Notes: generated from the letters alone by a model not told the origin. A stretch of 64,000 nucleotides of DNA from Arbacia lixula (GCA_963669155.1 OZ022583.1:2247730-2311729); one strand, 5' to 3'; counted from the first letter of the stretch, positions 1 through 13,982 are shown. Program-made: numbers and translations.

Positions 1-2595
1 TATTCACTGTGCCGCGTTTGAGTTCATGAGAAAATGACGCGTTGCTTCTATTTCTCTTTCTCATCGTAAACAAATCGGCTGAAAACGATCTCACAGGGTG
101 ATATATGGCTGATATAGTCATTAACTATATATAGATTTCAGGCAGCTTATACAAGTTAAAAGCTGATGTTCCGGTGTCTTTATCTTGTCGCCGATTTTTC
201 TTTCTTCACACCTTGGAAAAGGTCAGCAGGCATCTACACGTCTTATGAACAATAAGAAAAACATCTTCTCCTTTTTATCATTCTTTTTTCCGTGCTCTTC
301 CTTTTGTTTGTGTCATTTTGACTGTTCTTGATCTTCGGTTGAGAACTTGAGAGCCAGAAGGGCGTTCAAGATGGATTCGTGAAGAACCAGAACACCGTTA
401 TGGCGTGATTTACGAAACACGGTGTTTCTAATCGTTCTCATCCAGCGTGTTGTCCTTCCATGCACGCAACCCATCTTTCTATTTCTTACCGTCACCCCTT
501 CTATGTTTTAATTTACGCCCACTCTCCGTACTAGGTAGTATATGACGTATCCAATTTTAATCAAACCATTCATTAGAGCGTGGACCTTACTTCGGAGGGT
601 CGCTGATTATATTCATTCACAATATTTCATAGAAAAGAGCATAATTTGATCTCTCTCCCCCTTTATCTCCCTCTATCTTTGTCTCTTCATAGCTCCCCCT
701 CCTCCCCTCTTCCACCCTCCCTCTTACTGACATGAAAATTACGTTGCAGAAAGTTGCAATTATAATTTTGTTTTCGGGTGTTGTTATTTACTATCATCAT
801 GATTATACTTTTATATATTTATGATCCTCTATCTTTTATAAACATCACATCATTGTAATCGCGTTACCCATGGTAACATTGATAGGGAATTTATCTTGAA
901 TAAAATCTTGAATAAAAACGCAACATGAAATCATTAGAAGATAAACAATACAAGCATGGTTTGGATTTTGGACAAAATGATGAAACTTGATTTAAGAAAA
1001 ACAAGAACCCCTTGAGAATGAAATTGATCTCGTCGATTCAAAGTGTTATAAGAATCTTTGAACGGGAAGACGGAAGTTTTGTAATTTAGATAAATATTAT
1101 TACCACTTTTTTCCCTTCTGAACTATCGTTGTCCTGCTAATTCCCCAAGCAGAATGACGCCAAAAGTTGTTCCCAAGTTGACAAGCCGTCGGTGTGGTAT
1201 AAACATGTCGAACAAGCTCTTCTCCGACACCTCAGCAAACATGGTCTATTCCTCAGCCGCGACACCAAGAACTGCCCGTGCCACAACTATCTTGTTATCT
1301 CCTCTCCGAACCCTTCTAAATAAACTCCTCCATCACCAAACCCAATTTAAGCCGCCAAATTTCAACACCCTGTCGCATATTCCCTGGCTAGGCATAAGCA
1401 GTGTCTTCACGTCTATACGGGAATTTGAAATAAAATCATAAAAAAAAATCCGCGAGATCGTACATGATGGGAATGGGGAGATTAGTCTTCCTTCCAGATT
1501 GTTGATAAATCATAATAAAAAAAAATCACAACTTTCCTTGAGTCTAGAGCTCCAAAGACTAACTATCTCTATATTCGATCCGTCCAGGGCAGAAGAAGCC
1601 AGTATTTGGTCTATTCTAACCAGACCTGTTTGCAATCATTACCCTTCATGTGATTGTCGAGTTTGGATTATAAGTGTCCAACAGCCTGAAGATAAAGGGT
1701 TAGAAGGAGAGAAAAACGGTGAAAGGAGGGGGGAAATATAGTGGGAGATATCTGAAAAATGTGGGTATAGTTTACGTTTTGGTGGTGGTATTGATGTTGG
1801 GTAAAGTGCTCCGTTAATCTGTGTTATTCCCGACCCAGACAAACTGTCTCGCGATGCTTGCGGATGTTTGGGGCTACTTCAGACGTTTCTGGTGCGACTT
1901 CTACGTCATAGGCTATATCATAGGTGACTTTATGGAGCCAGAATGCTCACAATTTAACAGACAATGTCTCAAATGTGAAAAGTAAGAGTTTAATCGTAGA
2001 ATGCTATAAAAATTATACGACAATAAATGGGTAAAATATGATCCGGTTGAACACATTTGGTTTATATTTTTACCCACCCCAATATTACATTTGATTAAGA
2101 AATTCCCCCAACTATTGGTAAATCTTGCAAAACTATGTGTTAAAACATTTTTTTGTAACTTGATTGATGATATTTCCATAGTTTCAACAAGAGCCGAGCT
2201 TAAATTTACACATTGTAATGCTGAAGAATGTAACATTTATTGGGTAAAAAATATGTGACATTTCATCCACCTTTATTCTTAAAACATGCTTCTCAATATC
2301 AAATGACATCCTACTTTTTCATCACATATGGTAAATCCACCACACATTGATCTGGTAGCAGAATCGTGGATTATTAATGACACTAGGAAAGAAATCGATG
2401 ATCTTGCTTTTAGTCGTTATTTGGATTGTTTGGATTTGGGAATAAGATATTCCCAAGAAGTTCTACCAGAAAGACTTACAAATGTCACTTATAGTAATAC
2501 ATAATTCGTGATGCTTTTTTCTGTCTGAGATGCGATGGATTGACAGTTGTGATCCACAAACAATATTATCATGTTATAAATCAATTATCTGCAAC
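1..2595. other. No gene recognised
   Basis: Unique AT-rich sequence with a CT-rich patch at 650-720. The longest open frame is 107 codons (minus) and resembles nothing known. GGATTTTGGACAAAATGAT at 963-981 recurs at 10115-10133. Confidence 0.6.
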
Positions 2596-2597
2596 AG

Positions 2598-2669
<72 letters not shown>

Positions 2670-2789
2670 GAAAAGGAGAGAGGGAGAGACAGAGACACAG
2701 AGAGAGAGAGACAGAGAGAGAGGGAGAGAGAGAGAGAGAGAGAAAGAAAGAGACACAGAGATGGTGAGAAATGGGGGGGGGGGGGGGGG
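2596..2789. repeat. (AG)n array ending in a 17-G run
   Basis: A long interrupted AG array is followed by a homopurine spacer and G17 at 2773-2789. Open frames across it are low-complexity artefacts. Confidence 0.95.
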
Positions 2790-3489
2790 CGGGGAACTAC
2801 ATACAACTATTAATGTTTGCCTTACTTCTCCCTACCTTCTTTAATCTTCTTCAAGACGCTGGACGGACACGGAGCCCACTTATGATTCTTCTTCGTCTCA
2901 AGGATCAGCACCACAATCCTTAAATTGCTTCAGTCACACGAAAATCAGACGGAATTCGGTGAGCTGTCAATTTGACTCAGATTGTCTAAACGTCTCGAAG
3001 CCCCCGGACGAATCGCGACATATCTCCACAAATTCATACATGCTACCAATTTGCTTGCAAAACATGCAGACTATAATCTTCCTCAGCAGACGACACCGTC
3101 CGTATTTTTGGACGTGAAAATTCTAATCCAGATAATGTTTCCGGATGTGTCATTTGGTCTCTGTGCCATTTCTACAAGACCGACAAACACGTCTTTAATA
3201 CACGGACGTTTGTACGAAGAGAATACTTACTCAGACAAAATGTGTGAGAATGATAAAGCCAGACATGCTCAAAATAGCCTCTTAGATTTAATGAGATAGG
3301 CCTATATTAGTCTGGGTTTCTTAAAATGTTGGACTTAAAATATTTTTGACTCACGATTGTCTTGGTTATACTATCAGGATGAATATCATTGTCAATTTTA
3401 TACACCCAACATCATCTTCATCGCATTAGATAAGGATTAAATTCGCCAATCTGAATCGATGAATTAAAGGATAAAAATGAACACAATAT

Positions 3490-3660
3490 AGAGTTGTGAG
3501 CATGTGGACGTCACGGTATGGTGGTAGTGGGTTGAAGACCAGAAGGTTCCAGGTTCAACCCTTATTGTTCTTTACTTGGTCCTTACTGCTGCTGTCCACC
3601 CAGGAGTATAAGTGTCTACGTCACTGTACGTGATAGGGTGAATAAATACATGAATAATCT
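3490..3660 (+). mobile_element. tRNA-derived SINE
   Basis: A tRNA-like head contains an A-box-like TGGTGGTAGTGG and a B box GGTTCAACCC, fitting the RNA polymerase III promoter pattern. The body that follows includes CTGCTGTCCACCCAGGAGTATAAGTG, similar to the body of a SINE I recall as common in sea urchins and other marine invertebrates. Element ends and target duplications are not clear. Confidence 0.6.
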
Positions 3661-4333
3661 TGATGCAGCGGTGGCAGGGAGTTTTCTCCAGGGGGTGGAG
3701 GTGGTGCACACAATACAGATGATGCGTTCCTATTTCTTGTAGTCAAAGCTATGACTGTACAGCTAAGTCAGTGGAGCGGTATAGGACAGACCATACTACT
3801 GATGACAAAATTCGGACAAAAAGTACTACTGACAAGAAAGAACGTGTGCTTTTTTTGAACAAGTCTGACGTTTTCATTACGAAACAAATTTATGTACACA
3901 ATAGCAAACATTATCATCTTCTCTAAAAAAAAAAATAATTTGTTCATCAAAAGATTAAGGATATAATAACGATACTTGCTACCATCATTATAGTCGTTTC
4001 GTATATACTATATTATCATCATTACAGATATTACGAAAGGCCGTGAGTATGAAGATGAATACCATTAAACATATAATCAATATGAAAGTTTTACTCACAG
4101 AATAATGCAAAACGTAAAGAATATTTGGAATGAACACATAAATCCTGAATGGAATTGTGTTAACTTAGGCAAAGGTTGATGAACTTGCAAAAATGACTGG
4201 AAAAGAATTTGTACAATTGACGTTTGATAACTATTTATTCCGCACTTTGTTGCAAATTGCAAATGTTATATTCAGCCTGCATATCTACTCCTCCAAATCT
4301 TGTTTCCTTACCCTGCCTGTCTATCTGCCTCTA

Positions 4334-4337
<4 letters not shown>

Positions 4338-4406
<69 letters not shown>

Positions 4407-4407
4407 C
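4338..4407. repeat. (CT)n-(AT)n compound microsatellite
   Basis: About 26 CT units pass directly into (AT)n and then CTAC, the same order as at 8744-8803. Confidence 0.95.
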
Positions 4408-4541
4408 TACATACATATTTATGCACACACATATGCGTCCATTTGTCTGTCTCCTCCTTCCCGTCTTCCCTTCTCATTCTCTCAAACTATCTCTCTCCTC
4501 CCTCTCTTCCCAATCTCATCCTCTCTCCCCAGACGCTCTGA

Positions 4542-4859
4542 TGGAGCACCTGTGCAGGTACGAACAGACTACACACCTGTGCGGCTTCTTTCAAACCTCG
4601 AATAAGCCAACTAGAAGTACTTAAGCAGCTGCTGAGTGACGAAGAGTTTGCCTCTTCCGCGATGCCCTCTCTCCCGGACCCTCGGCGGGCTGACATCGTG
4701 GATGCTCGCCTCGGAGGAGAAGGCGACAGGAAGCCCGAGACATCGCCACCTTCTTGGCTTACTAGCCGGTCAAGGACCCGTAGAACCGAAAAGACATGGG
4801 ACAACTCATCGTACGGGACCCGCTATTCCATGCCGCATCACGTTTACTGTCGGGAAGCC
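4542..4859 (+). CDS. Possible coding exon, unknown protein
   Basis: This frame stays open from just after a TGA at 4539-4541 to a stop at 4890-4892. It is markedly GC-rich at third positions compared with its AT-rich surroundings and reads as a mixed, non-repetitive protein: an amphipathic start near SQLEVLKQLLSDEEF, then a region rich in Arg, Asp and Pro (LPDPRRADIVDARLGGEGD) and a basic stretch with RTRRTEK. A long pyrimidine tract ending in CAG (acceptor candidates at 4532 and 4557) precedes it. A 62-bp tandem duplication begins at 4860, so the real end is probably near there (GCC then GTAATA is a weak donor). No family was recognised. Chance openness in a GC-rich patch is the main alternative. 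Confidence 0.28.
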
Positions 4860-4981
4860 GTAATATTGTGTAATCAAAACTTTCATGGTTAAAATGAGGT
4901 TCAGTAACTCTTGAGAAGAAAGTAATATCGTGTAATCAAAACCATCATGGTAAGAAGAGAGGTTCAGTAACTCATATGGAT
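4860..4981 (+). repeat. 62-bp tandem duplication
   Basis: GTAATATTGTGTAATCAAAA...GAGGTTCAGTAACTC (4860-4921) is repeated with a few changes at 4922-4981 (GTAATATCGTGTAATCAAAA...). It overlaps the last codons of the open frame from 4542. Confidence 0.8.
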
Positions 4982-6128
4982 AATAATTATCGAGCTTCAT
5001 TATTTTTTGTATTTTGCTCTCTGTGGCATGTTTTTCTTATTTTCCTTCCCTTCCCTTTTCTCTACTTCTCCTTTCTATTCTTCTTCTTCTTCTTCTTCTT
5101 CTTTTCCTCCCCCTTCTTCCTGGCGACTTCGCAGTTTAATCTGGTTTAAATGGTTGCGTAATGTTTGTGCTTTACTAGCGTGGCGATACTGTCCATTTTA
5201 ATGGAGATATGATGACAACAATTTCGGTATCGAAGTAAGAATTAACAGCCTACACGTTAGTTATTAGGCCTTTGTAAAAAGAGTAACAAAGGAGAGAGGA
5301 GAAGTTATGAGGGGAAGGACGGACAAACAAAAAACAGAAGAAAGAGGAAATAATAGCGAAACGGGTGTATGTAGATTAAGAAATAAAGAACGAAATCCTA
5401 AAATGCAAAAAAGGAGGAGGAAAAGGGGAAGCAGCTAGATGATACGAATAAAGGAAGAATTAAATAATGGGAAGAAATTGTGTTATTCCTTCGGAAAGAG
5501 GCATCAATGTGAGAACCTTTAATCTACTTATCTCTTTCACTAAATTCTTTGAAACCTTGCGGATATCTTAATCTCTCCTGGGTATGGAGCGGCAATAATG
5601 GTTGAATGCTCTGCTGGAGGACATACGTGGGGCTCCGATATTTAACCATCTCAGTATCATAGGTGCAATTATCATTGGGATTTACCTGGATTAGTACTTA
5701 GAGAGTTAAACCCTAATTTTCAGATCTAAAAAAAAACGGTTTACTACATATCAGTACCATGCATATATTATCACAATCACGAGGCAGTACAATGAAAAAT
5801 GAATAAGAACGTGAACAGACGAAAATACAACAATGACGAATTGGGGGCAGAAAACATAGGTCATGTAAATCTGATTTGGCTGAAATGAGAGACTTGGAAA
5901 ATGATGAAGAAATTCGTGGACTGGTCGTGATAGTTCGCCTGAGTATGACATCCTTACTAAGATCTAAATGTAGCGGCAGGAAATGAAATAACACGGAGTG
6001 TTATTAACGATGGGTGATACAACACGTATAGGAGCAGCATGCACGCTGTGAGCGATCAGCCATGAATGTGCAGATTTCATCAGCCTTTTCATCTTCTTTT
6101 CCCACTCTTCTATTTCTCCTCCATCCAC
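4982..6128. other. No gene recognised
   Basis: A short (TTC)n tract at about 5077-5102, then purine-rich unique sequence (5280-5470). No coding or structural signal was found. Confidence 0.6.
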
Positions 6129-6173
6129 TGTTTTTTTTCTCCTTCTTTTTCTTTTTTTTTCTTCTTCTTCTTC

Positions 6174-6227
<54 letters not shown>

Positions 6228-6256
6228 TTCTTCTTCTTCTTCTTCTTCTTCTTTTT
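6129..6256. repeat. (TTC)n-(ATC)n-(TTC)n array
   Basis: A block of about 17 ATC units is bracketed by TTC repeats. Apparent polyHis, polyIle or polyMet/polyLys frames are artefacts of the repeat. Confidence 0.95.
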
Positions 6257-8742
6257 TGTTCTTCTATTTATTTTCCACGTCTTCTTCACTTCTTGTTCTT
6301 CTAGTTCTTTGTCGTCCTCTTCTTCATAAATTTGATAAGCTACAATTGTTAAAGCAAGCATGAAGTTTATCGTTGCCTTTATATAACTCGGTGGGCATTC
6401 AATTCCATATCGGGGTCAGATGAAGTAGCTGTTGCTTGGTCGGGTGACAGACATATATGTACAGTGTTGAGAGATCTTTTGATAACCATTATTTCCATAA
6501 TGCTTGGGAATGCAATGCACGGTTCAGGTAGATAGAGTATTGTTGAACATAAAAAGTAAATCAAAGTAATTATCTTGTATTTTCTTTTAATTTACAATTC
6601 CAGTCACATATATATAATCTACCTCTCCCCTCACCCAGTTCACCTAGCAGTGGGGTCCCCAAATAAATTGCCACGTTCGCTTTGCTATCATGTACACATC
6701 CCTGCATCTACCAATACGAGTTTAGCAGACAACGCTCCATACAGACATGTACTGATGTAATATGACACCAATCTATCGACACCCGTGACATGACAATGTT
6801 AAAACACCAAGGTTCTGCCCCTCCCTCTGACCCCCAGACAAAAGTTCAATGGACCGAGAACTCCGGGTTCAAACCGTACGTAATTTCATTAACCCGTTAT
6901 CGTTTACATTCGTCCGTGACTGTGCAAGCATCCAATGAGGATTCCAGACGGCGCCGGAGCGCTCGTCACGGCCGCGGGCGAGTCCATTCTGTCCCAGGTT
7001 AGTCTTACCCCTTTTTGTGGCAACATTATAACATCTACCAATATACTTATTGAGTAAAATCAATAGTGATGGTGCATGATACATATACATGAAACAATCC
7101 CATAAAAGTATTTCAGTTAAAATGAGACAGTTTGGCATTTAAAGGTATTTTGCTGAGGGACGGGCAAAAGATGATTTTACAGTCTGTGTTGTTTTGTTTT
7201 CTTGTAAGATTCAATGTTATCTCCCCTTTTACAATATTTGGGAGAATGTTTGTAATACCATGTAAATACGAAAACAATCTGATAAGAAATTTCGACAATG
7301 AAAGATTCTGTTAAGAATACATGAATACACTAATTCACCGTCTTTCCATCTAAACCTGCCAAGCGACTTGAATCGTACTTCAGTACATGTATTTCTATTT
7401 CATAGCGAGCAGGATGTTGAAAGCAACATTTTTTTTATTATCATTATATTCACCTAAAAACCAATGGACCTATCATTTACCCAAATTCAAAATTTTATTT
7501 TTGAATAAGGATTTTCCATACTTTTATAACATTGTGTGATTATACATTAGCAAAATCTTGAATCAATTATTATGATAATGTAACATCCTGACACCTTCTC
7601 AATCTATTGTTCGATCCTTACATGAGTACACAAATTACTCAGCCACCCCCCCTTCCCCAAGCAGTGTCATCGCGGTCACTGCCAAGTAGAACATGTATTG
7701 TAAACCTGCGTGTGTCTGTCTGTCTGTCCGTCATTCCGTCAGCGTGGTCAGGGGGCTGCCCACCTCTCTTTGTTTATGTACACAGATTGCGCTCTGATCA
7801 CTGAAAGAATCAAGTTTGGGAATGATCGGTCGGGATCCTCAACATAAACATGAAAATAGCCCTCGAGCTATCTTCCCGCCGTACGAGTGTCGTGGTGGTG
7901 TAAATTTGGCGTCTCGCAGACGACACTGCAGTGGGAGACGGAACGGCAGAGAATTTCTCCCGCGCGTTTGAAATATGTTCCGCGCTCCGATGAGTGTCGC
8001 GCGGAACGACGACGGAAACTCGAGACTCTTGTTTGATCGAGGGTAAATCATGTCACGTGACGGGGAAGACGGAAGACGTCGATAGAATGTAGATAATACA
8101 TTGTTTACATTTGGAGGAAATGCATAGCCATTATTGGACACATTCATGTGAAAAGATAAACGAAATTGAGTGAATGTTCAAGGCAATTTGCAACTCTTCA
8201 GAATTGCCACACACTAATAAAACCTCCACCAACATATAAAACTATGAATAAAAGTTGTATAAGACTTACTAAGCTAGATCATTGATCAATTTGATCACAA
8301 GTATAAACAAATGGTCGAATACAGATGTTGAAGACGTTTTTCGTTAGCACGATTGAAAGTAACGTACTTGACTATACTTCGAACCAACAATCCGCTAGTA
8401 CTTTTTCGTGGTGTTCGGAGTTAGTGATACATCAAAATTGCAAACATTACTTACCAACCGAAACACGCTTTGACCTTTTACGATAATATATGGTATGTTG
8501 AAGGCAAAGACGAAGAAGAGAGTAAAACAGGCATAGTATGGACCAAGGGTTATGAGAATGGTAGGGCAATAAAGGTGAATTGAAAAATTGAAAATTTTTA
8601 TAAAAACACAAACAGACCAAGGATCAGAGTTTTGTTTTGATGAGCTGCACAACGTCATTCGTGTTTACAAATTGATAAGGCCCGTTATAATGCTAAATAC
8701 TTCTAAAACCATGACTACATGATTGAATGTTCCGTATCGCCT

Positions 8743-8743
<1 letters not shown>
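6257..8743. other. No gene recognised
   Basis: Unique sequence with a CpG-richer patch at about 7850-8060, a (TGTC)n stretch near 7712 and AT-rich remainder. Open frames are short and overlap on both strands. Confidence 0.6.

Positions 8744-8803
<60 letters not shown>
8744..8803. repeat. (CT)n-(TA)n compound microsatellite
   Basis: CT units run into TA units and then CTAC, parallel to the array at 4338-4407. Confidence 0.95.
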
Positions 8804-11360
8804 CTACCTTTCTCTCAGTGCGTTCACCCCATCCCTTCTGTCTTCTCTTTCACTTTCTATATTCCTCCCTCTCCCTCTCTCTTCCATATCGTGCCCGTGG
8901 ATGTGAACATAGAAGAGAGATCTCCATAATGTGAGCAACGTTATAAGTTGCTGCCCAAAGTGTGTGGGGGCTTACGAGGGATCAGTGCGGCCAGAAAGTT
9001 CAAGGCGATTTAGTGCGGGGCGAGGGGTATGTGGAATCCCTGCACCCCTGCATCAATGGGCGCAGTGTAGACAATAAGACAAGTGGTCGAGCCCTATACA
9101 CCATGTACACAAGCCCGGGGAACCGACTCTCGATGCGATCCGATGAATTGACGTCATTGAGGTCGGGGTTCATTGTTTAGTATGAAAAAGGCGCAACAAA
9201 GAAACAACCAAACAAATACACCAACATAATGACATTAACAACAATAACTTCACCTTTTATAAATATACGTTCACAATTTCACAATTTTTAGCTGCTTCTG
9301 TAGCCAAATGTCATCATTGCATAGAGTTAAAAAATCAACTCGTGCCACCATGCTTTCACTGTTAGTGCTTGACTCAGTGAACGTGCCTGAACAATATAAA
9401 ATAGATTAGCAACGTGAACACATTATTTGAAAAAAAAAAAAACATTGGAAATTATTACTTTTAGCTGTAAAGAGGCCACCGAAGGAAATGATACGAGTGA
9501 TGTGAATGATTCAGTAGCTGGTGGGTGGAGTGGGGTGTAGCGGATCTGAAGAAGGGGCGGGTTGTGTGTTTTAAATGTCAGAAGGCCAAACATTTCACAA
9601 TACCTGGGTAAGGAGAGTCATCATAAACATATTTTTGTGTACAACGATTCCAAATTGTGATAAGCGAAGGTTAAATAAATTTAATGACATTATATCACTT
9701 TTGAATTTTGGATATCGTCGTAAATTCCACTGTTCATGTTTTGTTCAAATCTAACTATAATTCTGAAATATGTAACAATTAATATTGTTATCAGAACTGT
9801 GTATTTTATGTGTATCGGTTTTCCCTTTCGCAACATCTTGTTAGGTGCACAAAATGTATGCATTTCCAGACGTTTATACCTTCATCATATCCCACAATGA
9901 CCCAGAATTTCTTATGCAATATGATATCATTTTCAGAAACTCCACAACACCTCTGCGTTTGCCATGTTCTGCTTCATAACTGTCCACGGCCTTGTTTCCA
10001 ATTCACAATAAGCAGTGTTGTTCAAAACACACAGGCTTCCCTAGAGTATACTGCTTTCATCAATTTCATAAAAATGCGCCGTAAGAGCAAAGTCATTAAT
10101 TGGCGTTCAATGGCGGATTTTGGACAAAATGATTTGTGATTCCTGTCTTACGCTTGACTGCAAACGGAGGGCGCAATTACTCTCGATTTTCTCAAGGAGT
10201 GCCGTAAACTCTCCATCTCTCTTCCTTGAGAGATATACGATTTCCATCTTCTAGAGATGTCTGTTTGCTAAAGAAACTGTAGTAGATGTACGTACTCGTC
10301 GAATTCTTCCGCATACAGGTAGCCTGCTACCAGATTGTTTGATTTTTTGAATCTTCATCACCACAGATAAATGTTGTGTTTGACACTAAAAAGACTAATT
10401 TCCATCTACTCTCGGAGCCGAACAATAGTTAGCAAAGAATTGTCAGTAGTCTAAGACAGCTAGACCCATCTGAAATTCATGCTGTAAAACTGATTGGAAA
10501 GATGGGATGAGAAAATAATATCCTACAGCTTGGAATCTAAGCTGTATACAATGAACCGATATTGGAGCGAGGATGTGACGATAATTTATTGTTTGAACTA
10601 GAACGAAGTTCAGAATGAGAAATAGTTGAGTCGTCGAGGCGACTTCCTAAGAACATCTCGTTTCATATTTCAGAAAGCAGATAAGTGTGGTATATTTGGA
10701 ATGGGCATGGATTTTTAGATGCTTTTTCGTTGTTTCCTTGGAAAAACAAATGAATTAGATTAGTATGTATGAACGAGCTTCGTGGGCAACTATTTTGACA
10801 CATGAATGGCATCCTGTCATCCTTCCTACTCATAATGCAATGTTTGTGTGTTGGGAATACAGTGCGTAGAAGCGTGGCTTTCGCCATACACGCATGTTAC
10901 GCTCCATCTAGAAGGGTATGTGTTTGATCATTCGGATCGTTCAAATAGAAGAAGAGGTGGGATTCATCTCTTTGTTCGTAATAACGAACTTGTTCTTTGG
11001 TTCTCGATATACGAACTTAACCCTAAGCCACGCAAAGTTTGTATATTCCTTCCACAAAAATAAGAAAATAACGGTTACGTCTATTGTCGTGGCGCCGCTG
11101 TAGACCCCATTTGCCTTCTTACATCTCCCCCCCCCCTCCCGGGCCAGGGGCAGGGCCAGATGACTTCGGGTCTGAACAGATATCTCTACTAACGAAACCC
11201 TCCCTCTCAGGTAGGTTCGTCCACATGGCCGACACGGCTAGTGCGTGAAGGTGATAATGAGAATGAACTTTTGGATGTGGAGGAGTCGGGGTGAGAAGGA
11301 TGATGGGTGAGGGAGGTGGATAGAAAGAGGAATAGAGAGTGGGGAGGACAGAGAGTGAAA
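8804..11360. other. No gene recognised
   Basis: Unique sequence. The second copy of the 19-bp match lies at 10115-10133. A GC-rich patch with a C10 run is near 11126. No convincing exon. Confidence 0.6.
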
Positions 11361-11361
11361 G

Positions 11362-11446
<85 letters not shown>

Positions 11447-11510
11447 CAGAGGACGGGGGGTAAAGAGCGGGAGAGAGAGAGAGAGGGGGTGAGCGAGAAA
11501 GAGAGAATCA
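11361..11510. repeat. (GT)n-(GA)n compound microsatellite
   Basis: About 17 GT units switch to GA units, then a G-rich degenerate GA tail. Confidence 0.95.
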
Positions 11511-12318
11511 AAGAAAATCACGGACATAATAAGATAAGTTAATGATGTACATGTATTCAATGTATTTATGTCGACCGGTCGTTAGTTTGGAAAGGAGTTT
11601 GACCAATCATAAATTTTCTTTATGGTTATGGGTAAACCCTGCAGAATATACATAACTTGCTTGTACCCTACACACTCTCTTATTCATTACGTATTTCGAG
11701 CTTCTATAATCATTGTGCGTTGGGCACCGATTCACAGCCTGATGATAGAACCCGACTACCGCCCTCTCTCGATGACCTCGAAACCGACGTCATAGTTCTG
11801 TGACTTTGCTGATGGGTCAGATGAAAAGTGTAGGAAAACGACTCCAGAACAAAGTGGTATTGAAGGATCAATTCCTAACAAGTTGGTCTTGTCGTGAAGT
11901 GGGTTGTTTTACCGTAAGGCATACAAGTGATAACAACTTCCGTTGTCATTGTTGTATGACTACACGAGGGATCATAGGAAGATGTCATCTCAAAAGCATC
12001 TTAACCACTATCATTCCTATCATACCTCTCTAAATTTCGCCTTTATCATATCCATTGTACTTTAGATCGCTATTCAGTCCGAAGTTCACTGTTCTATCAT
12101 CTTGAATGCACATTGCTTTTAAACACTACTGCCATAATCATGCAAGCGTGAAAAGAACACGTGTCTTTAGAGAGGAAGATATACATCAACGTACCGTCTA
12201 TTTCGGATGAAAACGATTATGTACATGTATTGTACAAAAAAGTATTGCTAATCGTTAAATATTTACGACGGGTCCATACGTGTAATAGGAAGACAAAGAG
12301 CCATAGAAAGGATGGTCG

Positions 12319-12399
12319 TGAGCAGTCTAGTTGCCAATGGTCTTAAATTTATATATTGTCCATTTTAGAAACTTCTTGAAAGTTATTTGCCCTTAAATG
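12319..12399. mobile_element. Arm fragment of the TTAA palindromic MITE
   Basis: About 80 bp (from GAGCAGTCTAGTTGCCAATGG through GTTATTTGCCCTTAAATG) match the inner part of one arm of the complete copy at 63.5 kb. Terminal and central parts are absent, so this is an old fragment. Confidence 0.75.
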
Positions 12400-12424
12400 C
12401 ACATTCACTCGAATTTATTTGTAC

Positions 12425-12512
12425 ACACACACACGCTAAGCCAAGCTTATACACATGTTCACACCCGCGCATACAAACACCTACACATATTCACACACAT
12501 TATGTACACATG

Positions 12513-12557
<45 letters not shown>
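12425..12557. repeat. (CA)n microsatellite
   Basis: A perfect CA tract at 12516-12557 is preceded by a degenerate CACACA/CATACA region. Confidence 0.95.
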
Positions 12558-12559
<2 letters not shown>

Positions 12560-13595
12560 AAACGTGCACATTTCGCTTCGTTTTTCAATGATTTAACGTA
12601 AAGACAAGCTCATCTAGTTACACACATACGCACACCCACCATGCAAACAACTTTATCATACTCAAAACAAGTTTGTAAGCACCTATGATGGTATGTATGT
12701 GTGTTCATACTAGTATGTTCGTGTTTTCGGTGTACTATTGTACGAGTGTGAATGACATTGCCTGGTATACAACAGAAATTAACAAAAATATATGATGTGT
12801 GTGTATATGGGCATGTACTAGTTCTCACTTTGCACATTTACCTGTTGCTATACCGTAACAACATTGCGCAAGCGTCAGGTAAGTCAATTTACGCCTATAC
12901 ATATAATTGTAAAATGCTAGTAAACCTACGATTTTTATAAAAAAAATCCAATGTTTTTTTTGCAAAAGTTGGGGGTGGGGGGGGGGGGGGAGTTGTGAAT
13001 ACATTTTCGATGTCGAGTTCACTAAATTAGTGAGTGTGACTTCAATCAGAAGAAAATTACCTGATTATGTCAGCGCAACGGACTCTCGTTGACCACGATG
13101 ACCAGTGAATGGATAGGTCGATGACTTCTGGTCAGTCATGTCCAGCAGTTAAGCGAAGGGCCTTCTCATTCGCCCGCAGCTGCCGTCGCTCGTGTTTTAG
13201 TGTCGTGAGAATGGACGATGGCACGACGACGTAACCTCGCCGCACTCTGACGGGTAACATTCAGCCCAAAATATATCGGACCGGAGAGAAATGATGATCT
13301 ATATTCGTTGATCCCCTTTCCAGTCATGTTAGGTATTTATTTTCAGTAATGTTTGGTATTAAAACACATCTCCCTCCTTGTCTATAGAGGTGTTTGCAGT
13401 TGATCTTAAGATAATTAATCAATTTTGAACTGCTCTTTCAGGTAAATTGTTGTGGACGTTTGTTTGTTTGCGATAATTATGCTCTATTAACAAATTTATC
13501 ACTATATCACTGATGAGGAGTGGGAGGAAGATGGAGATGGTGATGGTAATGGCCTTGACGATATTGTATTATTATTGTAATACATGAGGTAGGGA

Positions 13596-13651
<56 letters not shown>

Positions 13652-13762
13652 ATAGTAGGTCTAGTAGTAGTAGAAGTAGTAGTAAAAATAGTAGTACATG
13701 TAGTCTAGTGTAGTAGTAATACATGAAGTAGTAAAATTGATAGCAGTAGTAGTAGTAGTAGC

Positions 13763-13812
<50 letters not shown>

Positions 13813-13879
13813 GAATAGTAATAGTAGTAGTAGTAGTAGTAGTAATAGTAGTAGTAGTAGTAGTAGCAGTAGTAGTAGC

Positions 13880-13929
<50 letters not shown>

Positions 13930-13942
13930 CAGTAGTAGTAGC

Positions 13943-13982
<40 letters not shown>

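Noticed and set aside
2530-2844. Overlapping open frames of Arg-Glu or Ser-Leu repeats
   Set aside because: They are translations of AG/CT microsatellites; the same applies to frames over all the other arrays.
6062-6361. Poly-His, poly-Ile and Met/Lys frames
   Set aside because: Artefacts of the TTC/ATC array.
13501-13530. CTGATGAG, considered as a hammerhead ribozyme core
   Set aside because: No GAAA core or pairing stems at the needed positions.
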